The position numbers and the translations under genes are program-made. From positions 124,001 through 188,000 of the forward strand of contig NC_007503.1 of NCBI RefSeq assembly GCF_000012865.1: a DNA stretch of 64,000 nucleotides. Reading direction: 5' to 3'. The stretch comes from Carboxydothermus hydrogenoformans Z-2901 (GTDB lineage Bacteria > Bacillota > Z-2901 > Carboxydothermales > Carboxydothermaceae). Each line of letters opens with the position of its first letter. Position 1 is the first letter of the stretch. This document shows positions 6,978 through 15,852 of this stretch, piece by piece. The notes under the pieces are model-generated. The model worked only from the letters and a program-made list of their open reading frames with translations, was not told the origin of the DNA and made no database searches.

Positions 6978-7175
6978 ATGCAAGGAAAAGTTAAATGGTT
7001 TGACCCGGCCAAAGGCTACGGGTTCATTGAAAGGGAAGATGGCGGCGACGTGTTTGTCCATTTTTCCGCCATTAAGGGCAACGGGTTTAAAACTTTAGAA
7101 GAAGGCCAGAGGGTAGAGTTCAACATTGTTGAAGGCACCCGGGGCCCGCAAGCGGCTGACGTCGTAAAACTATAA
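6978..7175 (+). CDS. Cold-shock protein (CspA family), second copy
   Basis: 65 residues, differing from the first copy at only a few positions (for example FDPAKGYG for FDPKKGYG and KGNGFKT for QEKGFKT). Both RNP motifs are intact. CAGGAGG lies just before ATG 6978; the frame is open back to 6936 but has no start signal there. It has its own promoter and terminator, so the two copies can be expressed independently of hpf. Confidence 0.95.
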   Translation: MQGKVKWFDPAKGYGFIEREDGGDVFVHFSAIKGNGFKTLEEGQRVEFNIVEGTRGPQAADVVKL

Positions 7176-7184
7176 ATTGCCCGC

Positions 7185-7216
7185 AAAACCCCTCCGTTTA
7201 CCGGAGGGGTTTTTTA
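7185..7216 (+). terminator. Intrinsic terminator after second csp
   Basis: AAAACCCCTCCG (7185-7196) pairs with CGGAGGGGTTTT (7202-7213), 12 bp with a 5-nt loop, followed by T residues. Confidence 0.92.
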
Positions 7217-7228
7217 ACGCCTAATTCG

Positions 7229-7273
7229 GGGACGGTTCTGATATTTGCGTCTAAACGCCAAAAAAACCGTCCC
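7229..7273. repeat. REP-like hairpin element, copy A
   Basis: GGGACGGTT (7229-7237) pairs perfectly with AACCGTCCC (7265-7273), with an inner GCGT/ACGC stem (7247-7250, 7255-7258). The outer arm continues CTGA as in copies B (16785) and C (46141). Copy C is joined to a REP-associated transposase gene. Copy A is probably a non-autonomous relative. Confidence 0.65.
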
Positions 7274-7356
7274 TTATCTTTTTGCGGTATGAACGCCAAA
7301 AAGGGGGATGGAGTTTTGAAGATAATTTGGATTTTTTAGATATTATGAGGCAACAT

Positions 7357-7383
7357 GCAGGAAAATTGCGGATTATAGAGAAT
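7357..7383 (+). promoter_or_regulatory. SigH-type promoter
   Basis: GCAGGAAAA (7357-7365), an 11-bp spacer and AGAGAAT (7377-7383) fit the B. subtilis sigma-H consensus RNAGGAWWW-N11/12-RNNGAAT. The start would fall about 25 nt before the GTG of the next gene. Confidence 0.6.
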
Positions 7384-7414
7384 TATATCTAATAGTTATG
7401 AGAGGAGGGTATGC

Positions 7415-8068
7415 GTGGCTGTTTTAAGCAAGGAGCAGTTAGCGGAGCTGGAAGTTTTGCTGGGACGCATTAAAGGGGTTAATGCGGCCCGGGTGGTATT
7501 GGATGAAGAGGGAAAGGTTGATGAAATCCATATATTAGCCGGCAGCAGTCGAAGTCCCAAGCAGATAGTACGGGATGTAGAATCGGCCCTTTTAGCTTCC
7601 TTTAATATTGCTATTGACCATAAAAAAATCAGTATTGCCCAGGTGGAGGGCGGTGATACTGAAGACGATTCCCGGGAGGAAATCAGACCCCAGGTAGCCA
7701 AAGTCGATATGGCTTTGGAGCAAAGTATAGTGCGGGTCAATGTGGAATTAACCATCGGGGAGTCTAAGATTTCCGGGACGGCGGAAGGTCCCGCTACCTC
7801 CCAAAATAGAAAAAGGCTTTTGGCTATAGCTACCGTTTGTGCGGTGGAAAATTTCTTAAATAAAAACGGGATATTTGTGGTGGAGGATGTTCAGGAACTT
7901 TACATATCAGGGAAAAAAGCGATGGTGGTGGCAGTGGCTGCCATTTTAGGCCGGGAGGAGGAAAATTATTTAGGTGCGGCCTATGCCAACGGGGATGAGA
8001 GAGAAGCGGTAGTTAAAGCAACCTTAGCCGCTATCAATAGAAGACTTCGCTTTTTTGTAGAAAAATAA
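7415..8068 (+). CDS. Conserved protein of unknown function
   Basis: 217 residues, soluble, no cysteine-rich motif. The N-terminal part (about 20-75) contains the conserved-looking run GVNAARVVLDEEGKVDEIHI followed by RSPKQIVRDVESALLASFNI and IDHKKISIAQVEG. The rest (100-217) looks like an alternating strand/helix domain with an acidic linker before it. I recognise the run as recurring in Firmicutes and actinobacterial proteins but cannot assign a function. GTG 7415 has GAGAGGAGGG upstream. A SigH-like promoter suggests expression on entry to stationary phase. Confidence 0.75.
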   Translation: MAVLSKEQLAELEVLLGRIKGVNAARVVLDEEGKVDEIHILAGSSRSPKQIVRDVESALLASFNIAIDHKKISIAQVEGGDTEDDSREEIRPQVAKVDMALEQSIVRVNVELTIGESKISGTAEGPATSQNRKRLLAIATVCAVENFLNKNGIFVVEDVQELYISGKKAMVVAVAAILGREEENYLGAAYANGDEREAVVKATLAAINRRLRFFVEK

Positions 8069-8131
8069 AAGTTTAAATAAATTTTAGAGAGAGATAAAAT
8101 TTTTTCTTTAATGCAGGTGTTTTGCTGGTGG

Positions 8132-8356
8132 AAGGACCGACATATCCAAAGACCGAAGCAAGCGCTTCGAAGCCGAGCCCGAGCGGAATACTGCCTGTCT
8201 GCCGTTTAGCCGAGGGCGGATAGAGCTTATTCGTAAGGGAGGGCGTTTTCACCATGACTGCAAGAGTGGTTAAAATTCTGCTGGCGATTGTCAGCTTAAT
8301 CATCGCCGGTGGTGCGAGATTTTCAATGTAATTAGATTTTTATTATGTCGGTCCTT
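8132..8356. repeat. 225-bp element bounded by a perfect 13-bp inverted repeat
   Basis: The spacer 8069-8379 holds AAGGACCGACATA (8132-8144) and its exact reverse complement TATGTCGGTCCTT (8344-8356). Between them is a GC-richer, hairpin-prone stretch (for example CGAAGC/GCTTCG near 8154-8169 and TCTGCC/GGCGGA near 8198-8220). A short peptide ORF follows. It may be a miniature mobile element or a structured leader RNA of the HD-GYP gene; the sequence alone does not decide. Confidence 0.5.
8254..8331 (+). CDS. Possible 25-residue hydrophobic peptide
   Basis: Reads MTARVVKILLAIVSLIIAGG then five more residues (ARFSM). A single hydrophobic helix follows a short basic start, as in small membrane peptides. 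GGGAGGG at 8238-8244 is a good ribosome-binding site at suitable distance. It lies inside the inverted-repeat element. Alternatives are the leftover 5' end of a lost membrane-protein gene, or a leader peptide. Confidence 0.4.
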   Translation: MTARVVKILLAIVSLIIAGGARFSM

Positions 8357-8379
8357 TAAGAAATTATTGAGGTGAAAAT

Positions 8380-9708
8380 ATGGTAGCAATAAAGAGATTG
8401 CTTGATAAAAACACTATAAAGTTAAAATTATATTATATTATTATCGGAATTATAGGATTGATTTTATTTTTAACATATTTTAGATCTGTATTTAATTTAA
8501 GTGGAAATATTTTGATAGCGTTTATTTTCTTTATTTTATTTGAAGCGCTTTCAGAAAAACTAGCAATTAAAATGCCTAAAGTAGGTTTTGTTTCAGTTGC
8601 ATTTGGTTTAGATGTAGCTGCATTTTTAATATTTGGGTATAAAATTGCAGCAATTATTGCAGGATTTTCTTTTTTATTGGATTTTGGACGAATTGAAAAA
8701 AATAATATTTTATTTTCCTTGTTGACAAAAATTTTTAACTTGAGTCAAATAATTATTACAATTACTTTGGCTGGAATTACTTATAATATTTTAACTAAAT
8801 TTTTTGTTTTAAATTCCTATATTACATTTTTTTCTATCTTTATTTTTGCTTTCACATACTTATTTATAAATGTGCTTTTAGTTTGCTTAGCTGCAAGCCT
8901 TTCGTTAAATTTACCTTTTATGTATATATTTATTGATAACTTCAGAGGATTTATTCCCAATTATGCTTTACTTGCAATTTTAGGTTATTTAATGGCTTTA
9001 GTGTATAATTCCATTGGTATTCCAGGGATTATACTTTTCTTCATACCATTAATTATTACCCGCTATGTATTTAAACTTTACTCCGATTTAAGAGAATCCT
9101 ACCTTTCCACCATTCGGGCTCTTGTTGCTGCCCTTGAAGCTAAAGATCCGTACACCAAAGGCCATTCAGAGCGGGTTTCAGAACTGGCGGTGGAAATTGC
9201 TAAGGAAATGGGGTTAAATGCAGACCAAATTGACATTATTCGCCATATGGCGCTTTTACATGATGTGGGCAAAATCGGTATCCTTGATACCGTTTTAAAT
9301 AAAAAGGGAACGCTGGATCCCGAGGAAAAAGAGTTAATCCAGGAGCACCCGGTACTGGGTGCGAAAATCGTGGAGGAAATACCGTTTTTAAAACAATACG
9401 CCGGGATGGTCCGGCACCACCACGAGCGGTTTGACGGTACCGGCTATCCCGATAAAGTTTCCGGGGAAAAAATTCCCCTCGGAGCCAGGATTATTGCTGT
9501 GGCGGATACGTATGATGCCATGACTTCGGACCGTCCCTATCGGTCGGCGTTGACCAAAGAACAGGCGATGAGCGAACTGGAACTGAATGCCGGACAGCAA
9601 CATGACCCAAGAGTGGTTAAAGCTTTATTGAAAGTGCTGGAGCGGTTTGATCCCCGGGAAAAAGAACGGGAAGCCATGGCCAAAGCAGCGGCGGCGGAAG
9701 GGACCTGA
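8380..9708 (+). CDS. Membrane-anchored HD-GYP domain phosphodiesterase
   Basis: 442 residues. Residues about 20-230 form six to eight membrane helices of unknown sensory type. Residues about 240-425 are an HD-GYP domain with HSERVSELAVEIA, the HD pair in LLHDVGKIGI, the HHHERFDGTGYP motif and ADTYDAMTSDRPYR. Such domains hydrolyse cyclic di-GMP or related nucleotides; the GYP triad and metal-binding histidines are present. The gene is a compositional mosaic: the membrane half is very AT-rich (10 G+C in the 60 bases from 8701), while the catalytic half is ordinary (32 of 60 from 9421). The switch is near 9060-9110. Confidence 0.88.
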   Translation: MVAIKRLLDKNTIKLKLYYIIIGIIGLILFLTYFRSVFNLSGNILIAFIFFILFEALSEKLAIKMPKVGFVSVAFGLDVAAFLIFGYKIAAIIAGFSFLLDFGRIEKNNILFSLLTKIFNLSQIIITITLAGITYNILTKFFVLNSYITFFSIFIFAFTYLFINVLLVCLAASLSLNLPFMYIFIDNFRGFIPNYALLAILGYLMALVYNSIGIPGIILFFIPLIITRYVFKLYSDLRESYLSTIRALVAALEAKDPYTKGHSERVSELAVEIAKEMGLNADQIDIIRHMALLHDVGKIGILDTVLNKKGTLDPEEKELIQEHPVLGAKIVEEIPFLKQYAGMVRHHHERFDGTGYPDKVSGEKIPLGARIIAVADTYDAMTSDRPYRSALTKEQAMSELELNAGQQHDPRVVKALLKVLERFDPREKEREAMAKAAAAEGT

Positions 9709-9743
9709 AGGGAGGAATAGTTATTTATTTAGAAGCACTGATT

Positions 9744-10295
9744 TTGGCGCTTATTCTCGGTTATCTTTTTAAAGGCCGGCTGAAAAACTTAGCCGAATTG
9801 GAATTTACGGCGCTTTTTTCCTTTATCTTAGCTTTTTTAATCCAGTTTCTTATTGATTACCAGATGGCCCATCCTTTTATCCGGGCCTACGGCAGGTATC
9901 TCCATCTTTTTTCCTACCTCCTGCTTTTTTACGGGATTTATAAAAACATCAGACTTCCGGGGATGGGGTTAATCGGTCTGGGGGTTTTTTTAAATTTTAT
10001 AGTAATTGCCGCCAATGGCGGTTACATGCCGGCGGATCCGCGGACCATTTCGCCTCAATGGATAGAGATGATGAAACAGGGGATTTTGGGGACCCATACG
10101 TTAATTAATGAGCATACCCGTCTTGTCTTTCTCTCCGATAATATTTATCTCTGGTTTTATCCCATAACCTTTTCTTACGGGAAGCCCATTATTAGCTTTG
10201 GGGATATTTTTATTACCGTAGGAGTTTTTTGGCTGGTGTTTAAAGGCATGCGCTACCAAAAAAATAAAAACTACAAGCTTACCGTATTTCGCTAA
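9744..10295 (+). CDS. DUF5317-type integral membrane protein
   Basis: About 183 residues with four to six membrane helices and the NGGYMPADPRTISPQW loop and LSDNIY segment typical of DUF5317 proteins; function unknown. The start is uncertain. The only standard codon near the front is TTG 9744, 28 nt after AGGGAGGA (9709-9716). The same frame is open to that site and could begin at a non-standard ATT at 9723, adding hydrophobic residues VIYLEAL-like to the first helix. It follows the HD-GYP gene by 35 nt and is probably co-transcribed. Confidence 0.7.
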   Translation: MALILGYLFKGRLKNLAELEFTALFSFILAFLIQFLIDYQMAHPFIRAYGRYLHLFSYLLLFYGIYKNIRLPGMGLIGLGVFLNFIVIAANGGYMPADPRTISPQWIEMMKQGILGTHTLINEHTRLVFLSDNIYLWFYPITFSYGKPIISFGDIFITVGVFWLVFKGMRYQKNKNYKLTVFR

Positions 10296-10304
10296 AGAAA
10301 AGAT

Positions 10305-10333
10305 TTGCGGTAGATAGTTGAAAGTGGTAAAAT
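10305..10333 (+). promoter_or_regulatory. Promoter of secA
   Basis: TTGCGG (10305-10310), a 17-bp spacer and TAAAAT (10328-10333). Transcription would start near 10340, just before the hairpin at 10352-10368. Confidence 0.55.
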
Positions 10334-10351
10334 GAAAAGAAGAGCTATCAG

Positions 10352-10375
10352 GGAACCGTAACGGTTCCTTTATTT
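10352..10375 (+). terminator. Hairpin with T run in the secA leader
   Basis: GGAACCG (10352-10358) pairs with CGGTTCC (10362-10368) around a TAA loop, followed by TTTATTT. It can end transcription from the DUF5317 gene. It would also lie about 12 nt into a transcript from the predicted secA promoter, so it could act as an attenuator. Confidence 0.55.
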
Positions 10376-10393
10376 GTGCAAAGAGGTGAAAAT

Positions 10394-13018
10394 ATGCTGA
10401 AGTTTTTAAAGAATTTACTGGACGATAATGCCCGGGAGATTAAGAGGCTTACGGCCCGGGTGGAAGAGATAAATAGTTTAGAGCCCCAAATGCAAAAGCT
10501 TTCCGACGAAGAGCTGAGGGCTAAAACCGGGGAGTTTAAAGAACGTATAGCCCGCGGTGAAAGTTTGGACGAACTTTTACCGGAAGCTTTTGCGGTGGTC
10601 AGGGAAGCTTCCCGCCGGGTTCTGGGGATGCGGCATTTTGATGTGCAATTGATGGGGGGCATTGTACTTCACGAAGGTAAAATTGCCGAGATGAAAACCG
10701 GGGAAGGTAAAACTTTAGTCGCTACCCTGCCGGCATATCTCAATGCCCTTACCGGTCGCGGTGTGCATATCGTAACGGTAAACGACTACCTGGCCCGGCG
10801 TGATGCGGAATGGATGGGAAAAATTTACAAGTTTTTGGGTCTTTCGGTGGGTCTGGTGGTCCACGGCATGGATTATGCCGAAAAAAAAGCGGCCTATCTG
10901 GCGGATATTACTTACGGTACCAACAACGAGTTTGGATTTGATTATCTCAGGGATAACATGGCTATCCATCCGGACCAGGTGGTGCAGCGGGAGCTTTATT
11001 ATGCTATTATTGACGAAGTGGACAGCATTTTAATCGATGAGGCCAGAACCCCGCTGATTATTTCCGGGGAAGCGGAAAAGTCCACCGACCTCTACTATAC
11101 CTTTGCCAAAATTGTAAAGCAATTAGTGCCCGGGGAAGATTACACCGTGGACGAGAAAGCGCATGCGGTTATGCCTACCGAAGCGGGGATTCATAAAGTT
11201 GAAAAAATGCTTGGTATTCAAAACCTGTATGCTGATGAACACATGGAGTTAACCCACCATTTAAATGCGGCTTTAAAAGCGCAAGCTTTAATGAAGCGGG
11301 ACCGGGATTATGTAGTCAAAGACGGTCAGGTAATTATCGTGGACGAATTTACCGGACGCCTTATGTTCGGCCGCCGGTATTCCGATGGATTGCACCAGGC
11401 CATAGAAGCCAAGGAAGGGGTCAAGATTGAGCAGGAGACCCAGACCTTAGCAACCATTACTTTCCAGAATTATTTCCGGATGTACGAAAAATTAGCCGGG
11501 ATGACCGGTACGGCGGAAACGGAAGAAAACGAGTTTCGCAAGATTTATAACCTGTCGGTAGTGGTAATTCCAACCCATAAGCCGATGATTCGTAAGGATT
11601 TGCCCGATGTAATTTTTAAAACCGAAAAGGCCAAGTTTAAGGCAATTGTGGAGGAAGTGGCGCGGCGGCACCAGACCGGCCAGCCGATCTTGATTGGTAC
11701 CATTTCCATTGAAAAATCCGAAATGTTAAGCGAAATGCTGAAAAAACGGGGAATTCCCCATCAAGTCTTAAACGCCAAATACCACGAAAAAGAAGCGGAA
11801 ATTGTAGCCCAGGCGGGAAGGCTTGGGGCCGTGACCATTGCTACCAACATGGCCGGTCGGGGTACCGATATTTTACTGGGAGGTAACCCGGAATTTTTGG
11901 CCCTTCAGGAATTAAGAAAAATGGGAAAAACTCCGGAAGATGACCCGGAACTGTACCGGGAACTTTTGGCCAAATACAAAAAAATAACCGATGAAGAGCA
12001 CAAAAAAGTGGTGGAGTTAGGGGGTCTCCACATTATTGGTACCGAACGGCACGAGTCCCGCCGGATTGATAACCAGCTCCGGGGACGGGCCGGGCGGCAG
12101 GGAGACCCGGGTTCGTCGCAATTTTTCATTTCCCTTGAAGATGACCTGATGCGCCTTTTTGGCTCCGATAACATTGCCGGGCTTATGGATCGCCTGGGTT
12201 TGGATGAAGATACCCCAATTGAACATCCGCTTATTACCAGGTCCATTGAGACGGCGCAAAAACGGGTGGAAAACCGGAACTTTGAAATTAGAAAACACGT
12301 TTTAGAATACGATAACGTTATGAACCAGCAGCGGGAGCTTATTTACAGCCAGCGCCGGCGGGTGCTTTTTGGGGAAGATGTCCTGACCTTTGTCCACCAG
12401 ATGATAGAAGCGGTGGTGGAGCGGGCAGTCGATACTTACTGCCCCGATGGCGTTCACCCGGAAGAATGGGATTTAAAGGGATTATTGGAGTACGCTCATA
12501 ATGTCTTTTTGCCCAACCACCAGTTAACTCCCGAAGATTTAGCCGATACCGGCAAGAAAGCTTTGGTGGAGTTTTTGGTGGAAAAAGCCAAAGAATACTA
12601 CAAAAAGCGGGAAGAAGAGCTTGGCGGTGAGCAGCTCCGGGAGTTAGAACGGTACGTTATCCTGCGGGTAGTGGATGAGAAGTGGATGGACCACCTGGAT
12701 GCCATGGACCAGCTGCGGGAAGGTATAGGGCTTAGAGCTTACGGGCAAAAAGACCCGCTGGTGGAATACAAAATCGAAAGCGTTGAAATGTTCAACAACA
12801 TGATTGCTGCCATTCAGGAAGATGTGGTGCGTTATTTAATGCGGCTTTCCGTGGTCCGGCAGCCGGAAACCAGGAGGGTCCGGCGGGTGGTGGAAAACCG
12901 CTATCAGGAAGAAGGACCGAAAAAACCCTACCGCCGGGAGCAAAAAATTGGCCGCAATGATCCCTGTCCCTGCGGTAGCGGTAAGAAATACAAGAAGTGC
13001 TGTGGCAGAAACGGGTAA
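10394..13018 (+). CDS. secA: Protein translocase ATPase SecA
   Basis: 874 residues, the usual length. It is the motor that drives secretory proteins through SecYEG. Walker A is in [11 protein letters not shown] (about 97-107) and Walker B in [16 protein letters not shown] (about 204). Helicase motif VI is in [10 protein letters not shown]. The C-terminal zinc site [13 protein letters not shown] that binds SecB or lipids is present. ATG 10394 follows AGAGGTGA; the frame is open to a GTG at 10376, which I reject. prfB follows by 15 nt, an order common in Firmicutes. Confidence 0.98.
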   Translation: MLKFLKNLLDDNAREIKRLTARVEEINSLEPQMQKLSDEELRAKTGEFKERIARGESLDELLPEAFAVVREASRRVLGMRHFDVQLMGGIVLHEGKIAEMKTGEGKTLVATLPAYLNALTGRGVHIVTVNDYLARRDAEWMGKIYKFLGLSVGLVVHGMDYAEKKAAYLADITYGTNNEFGFDYLRDNMAIHPDQVVQRELYYAIIDEVDSILIDEARTPLIISGEAEKSTDLYYTFAKIVKQLVPGEDYTVDEKAHAVMPTEAGIHKVEKMLGIQNLYADEHMELTHHLNAALKAQALMKRDRDYVVKDGQVIIVDEFTGRLMFGRRYSDGLHQAIEAKEGVKIEQETQTLATITFQNYFRMYEKLAGMTGTAETEENEFRKIYNLSVVVIPTHKPMIRKDLPDVIFKTEKAKFKAIVEEVARRHQTGQPILIGTISIEKSEMLSEMLKKRGIPHQVLNAKYHEKEAEIVAQAGRLGAVTIATNMAGRGTDILLGGNPEFLALQELRKMGKTPEDDPELYRELLAKYKKITDEEHKKVVELGGLHIIGTERHESRRIDNQLRGRAGRQGDPGSSQFFISLEDDLMRLFGSDNIAGLMDRLGLDEDTPIEHPLITRSIETAQKRVENRNFEIRKHVLEYDNVMNQQRELIYSQRRRVLFGEDVLTFVHQMIEAVVERAVDTYCPDGVHPEEWDLKGLLEYAHNVFLPNHQLTPEDLADTGKKALVEFLVEKAKEYYKKREEELGGEQLRELERYVILRVVDEKWMDHLDAMDQLREGIGLRAYGQKDPLVEYKIESVEMFNNMIAAIQEDVVRYLMRLSVVRQPETRRVRRVVENRYQEEGPKKPYRREQKIGRNDPCPCGSGKKYKKCCGRNG

Positions 13019-13033
13019 AGGAAGTGGTTAGCT

Positions 13034-14150
13034 ATGTTAATTGAGCTGAAAAGAAGTTTGGCGGAGATTTCCCCCAAGATTGAGGAAATGAGGGTTTCTC
13101 TTTGACATTCCCGGGAAAAAGGAACTGGTGGAAAAACTTACGGCCAAAACCTACGAGCCTGACTTCTGGGATAATTACACAGAAGCCCAGAAAACTCTAA
13201 AAGAATTAAACCGCCTCAAAGATGACATTGAAAAGTATGAAGAACTTTTAAAAGCGCAGGAAGAGCTTACCGTTTTATTGCAACTTTTGGAAGAGGAAGA
13301 AAATGAGGAGTTAGCCGTTGAGGCTCAGGACAAAGCCAAAAAATTAATGGAAAAACTCCACCGGATGGAAATAGAGCTTTTGCTATCGGGGCCATATGAT
13401 AAAAATTCGGCAATAGTTTCCCTCCATGCGGGAGCGGGAGGTACGGAGGCCCAGGACTGGGTGGAAATGCTTTACCGGATGTATACCCGCTGGGCCGAAG
13501 ATAAAGGGTATAAAGTGGAACTAATCGACCGGCTTTTAGGGGAAGAGGCGGGCTTAAAAAGCGTTACTTTTAGCGTGGAGGGGTTTGGCGCTTACGGTTA
13601 TTTGAAAGCCGAGCGGGGAGTGCACCGCTTAATTCGGATTTCTCCCTTTGATTTTTCCGGCCGGCGACATACTTCCTTTGCTTCGGTGGATGTCCTGCCG
13701 GAGGTAGCGGAAGATATTCCGGAAATTGAATTAAAGGAAGAAGAGTTAAAAATAGAAACGTTTCGGTCGGGAGGAGCCGGGGGACAGCATGTCAATAAAA
13801 CCGAATCGGCGGTGCGGATTACCCACCTGCCTACGGGCATAACGGTGGTTTGCCAGAACGAGCGCTCCCAGTTAATGAACCGGGCGTTAGCGGAAAAACT
13901 ATTAAAAGCCAAGCTTTTGGATCTGGAAATGAAGAAAAAGGAAGAAGAAATGGCCAAACTTCGGGGGGAGCAGAAGGAGATTGCCTGGGGCAGTCAGATA
14001 AGAACTTACGTTTTTCATCCCTATAGCCTGGTTAAAGACCACCGCACCGGCGTTGAAGTAGGGGATGTCCAGGGGGTCATGGATGGCGAAATTGACATTT
14101 TTATCGAAGCTTATCTTAAAATGCTGGTGACACAGGGAGGAAACCAATGA
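13034..14150 (+). CDS. prfB: Peptide chain release factor 2 (programmed +1 frameshift)
   Basis: The first frame starts at ATG 13034 ([20 protein letters not shown]) and reaches AGGGTTTCTCTTTGAC, where CTT (13100-13102) is followed by an in-frame TGA (13103-13105). Shifting by +1 continues [12 protein letters not shown] into the long frame ending at 14150, giving about 371 residues. This is the classic RF2 autoregulatory frameshift: low RF2 slows reading of UGA and favours the shift. The codon-recognition SPF tripeptide is in [10 protein letters not shown]; the catalytic GGQ is in [15 protein letters not shown]. Annotating only the second frame loses about 30 residues. Confidence 0.97.
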
Positions 14151-15010
14151 AGCTTAGCGACAGAGTGCGAGCGGTAATCGATTATTTCTGGATTTTTGTG
14201 GGTTCGGCACTGATTGCTTTAGCCCTGGACTGGTTTTTAATTCCCAATAAAATAGCTGCCGGAGGCGTAAGCGGAATTGCTACCATTATACACTACCTTT
14301 TTGGGCTGCCGGTAGGTGCGGTAATGATTGCTTTAAACGTTCCCCTTTTTTTAATGGGTTTTAAAGAGCTGGGGTTAAAATTTGGGGTCCGCTCCCTTTA
14401 CGGTATGCTGGTGCTGTCCCTGCTGGTGGACTTTTTGGCTCCGTATTTAAAAGCTTTAACCAAAGATCCTTTTTTGGCCTGCCTTTACGGTGGTGTTTTA
14501 TCGGGAATAGGGCTGGGTATTGTCTTTAAATTTAAAGGAAGTACCGGTGGTACCGATTTAGCGGCGGCGATTTTACGCCGGTTTACCAAAACAAACGTCG
14601 GCATGGCCCTGTTGTTTATTGACGGACTGGTGGTTTTCGTTTCGGGGATAGTTTTCAACCCGGAACAGGCTTTGTATGCTTTAATTACCATCGTGGTGAC
14701 GAGCTTGTTAATTGACCTTGTGCAGGAAGGAATGGGCTATGCCCGGGCGTTTTTCATCATTAGCGACAAAAACGATTTAATTTCCGAAAAAATTATTACC
14801 GAGCTTGACCGGGGTGGTACCTGCTTAAAAGGCGAAGGAATTTATTCCCGGAAGGAAAAAGATGTGTTGCTGGCAGTGGTTAACCGTTCGGAAGTTTCCC
14901 GTTTGAAGGAAATAGTTTACCAGATTGATCCCAAAGCTTTTGTGATAGTCACTAACGTCCATGAGGTTTTGGGGGAAGGCTTTAAACCGATGGTTAAGGA
15001 GGGAAATTAG
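14147..15010 (+). CDS. YitT family membrane protein
   Basis: 287 residues. Five or six membrane helices (about 15-200) of the YitT/DUF161 type, with the [21 protein letters not shown] and [10 protein letters not shown] motifs, precede a cytoplasmic DUF2179 domain (about 220-280: [21 protein letters not shown] ...). Function is not established; a transport role is often suggested. ATG 14147 overlaps the prfB stop by 4 bp, so the two are translationally coupled. Confidence 0.85.
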   Translation: MKLSDRVRAVIDYFWIFVGSALIALALDWFLIPNKIAAGGVSGIATIIHYLFGLPVGAVMIALNVPLFLMGFKELGLKFGVRSLYGMLVLSLLVDFLAPYLKALTKDPFLACLYGGVLSGIGLGIVFKFKGSTGGTDLAAAILRRFTKTNVGMALLFIDGLVVFVSGIVFNPEQALYALITIVVTSLLIDLVQEGMGYARAFFIISDKNDLISEKIITELDRGGTCLKGEGIYSRKEKDVLLAVVNRSEVSRLKEIVYQIDPKAFVIVTNVHEVLGEGFKPMVKEGN

Positions 15011-15852
15011 TGCAGGACGAAATTTTAAACTTAAAGTTAATAGCCAATCAACTCCGCCAGCATGTGGTAAAGATGGTGGGAGAGGCCAATTCGGGCCATC
15101 CCGGCGGCTCCCTTTCGGCTGCGGATATTTTAGCGGTGCTGTTTTTTAAGGAGATGCGGATTGATCCGGCTAATCCCAAATGGCAGGACCGGGACCGCTT
15201 CGTTTTGAGCAAGGGACATGCTTCCCCGGTTTTATACGCAGCTCTGGCGGAACGGGGCTTTTTTCCTAAAGAATGGCTGTCCCAATTTCGCAAGATTAAT
15301 TCTCCCCTGCAGGGGCATCCGGATATGAAAAAAGTCCCCGGCGTGGAAATGTCCACCGGTTCCCTGGGCCAGGGGTTTTCCACCGCGGTGGGGATGGCTT
15401 TAGGGTTAAAGCTTGACCGCAGCCCGGCCCGGGTTTACGTGCTGCTGGGAGATGGGGAAATTCAGGAAGGGATAGTCTGGGAAGCGGCCATGGCCGCAGC
15501 CCATTATAAATTAAATAATCTTACGGCGATTTTGGATTACAACGGTCTGCAGATAGACGGGCCGGTGCAGGAAGTGATGAATCCTGAACCGGTTGCGGAT
15601 AAATGGCGAAGCTTTGGTTTTAAAGTTATTACCGTTGACGGCCATAACATTCCGGAAATAATAAATGCCATCGATGCTGCCCGCCTGCACTTGGAAGGTC
15701 CAACCATCATTATCGCCAAGACCGTTAAAGGTAAAGGAGTTTCCTTCATGGAAAACCGGGTCGAGTGGCATGGATCTGCTCCCAAACCGGAGCAGGTAGC
15801 AGAGGCTCTTTCTGAACTTCAAGTGGGGAGGGAAAAGCTGTGGGAGGAATAG
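15010..15852 (+). CDS. Transketolase, N-terminal (TPP-binding) subunit
   Basis: 280 residues. Thiamine-diphosphate domain with [27 protein letters not shown] and the [13 protein letters not shown] motif (GDG...N type, with DYNGLQIDG). Together with the next gene it forms a split transketolase of the non-oxidative pentose phosphate pathway, as in many clostridia and archaea. GTG 15010 shares its G with the YitT stop codon. Catalytic histidines in GHP and KGHA are present. Confidence 0.93.
   Translation: MQDEILNLKLIANQLRQHVVKMVGEANSGHPGGSLSAADILAVLFFKEMRIDPANPKWQDRDRFVLSKGHASPVLYAALAERGFFPKEWLSQFRKINSPLQGHPDMKKVPGVEMSTGSLGQGFSTAVGMALGLKLDRSPARVYVLLGDGEIQEGIVWEAAMAAAHYKLNNLTAILDYNGLQIDGPVQEVMNPEPVADKWRSFGFKVITVDGHNIPEIINAIDAARLHLEGPTIIIAKTVKGKGVSFMENRVEWHGSAPKPEQVAEALSELQVGREKLWEE

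Noticed and set aside
8069-8379. Cyclic di-GMP or other known riboswitch before the HD-GYP gene
   Set aside because: I compared it from memory with the c-di-GMP-I, cobalamin, glycine, FMN and SAM consensus cores and saw none of their conserved motifs.
13100-13106. prfB as a broken gene
   Set aside because: The stop is the well-known programmed +1 site of RF2, not a mutation.
13128-14150. prfB starting at 13128 as an ordinary ORF
   Set aside because: The upstream frame with the CTTTGAC shift site gives the missing conserved N-terminus, so the frameshifted gene is correct.
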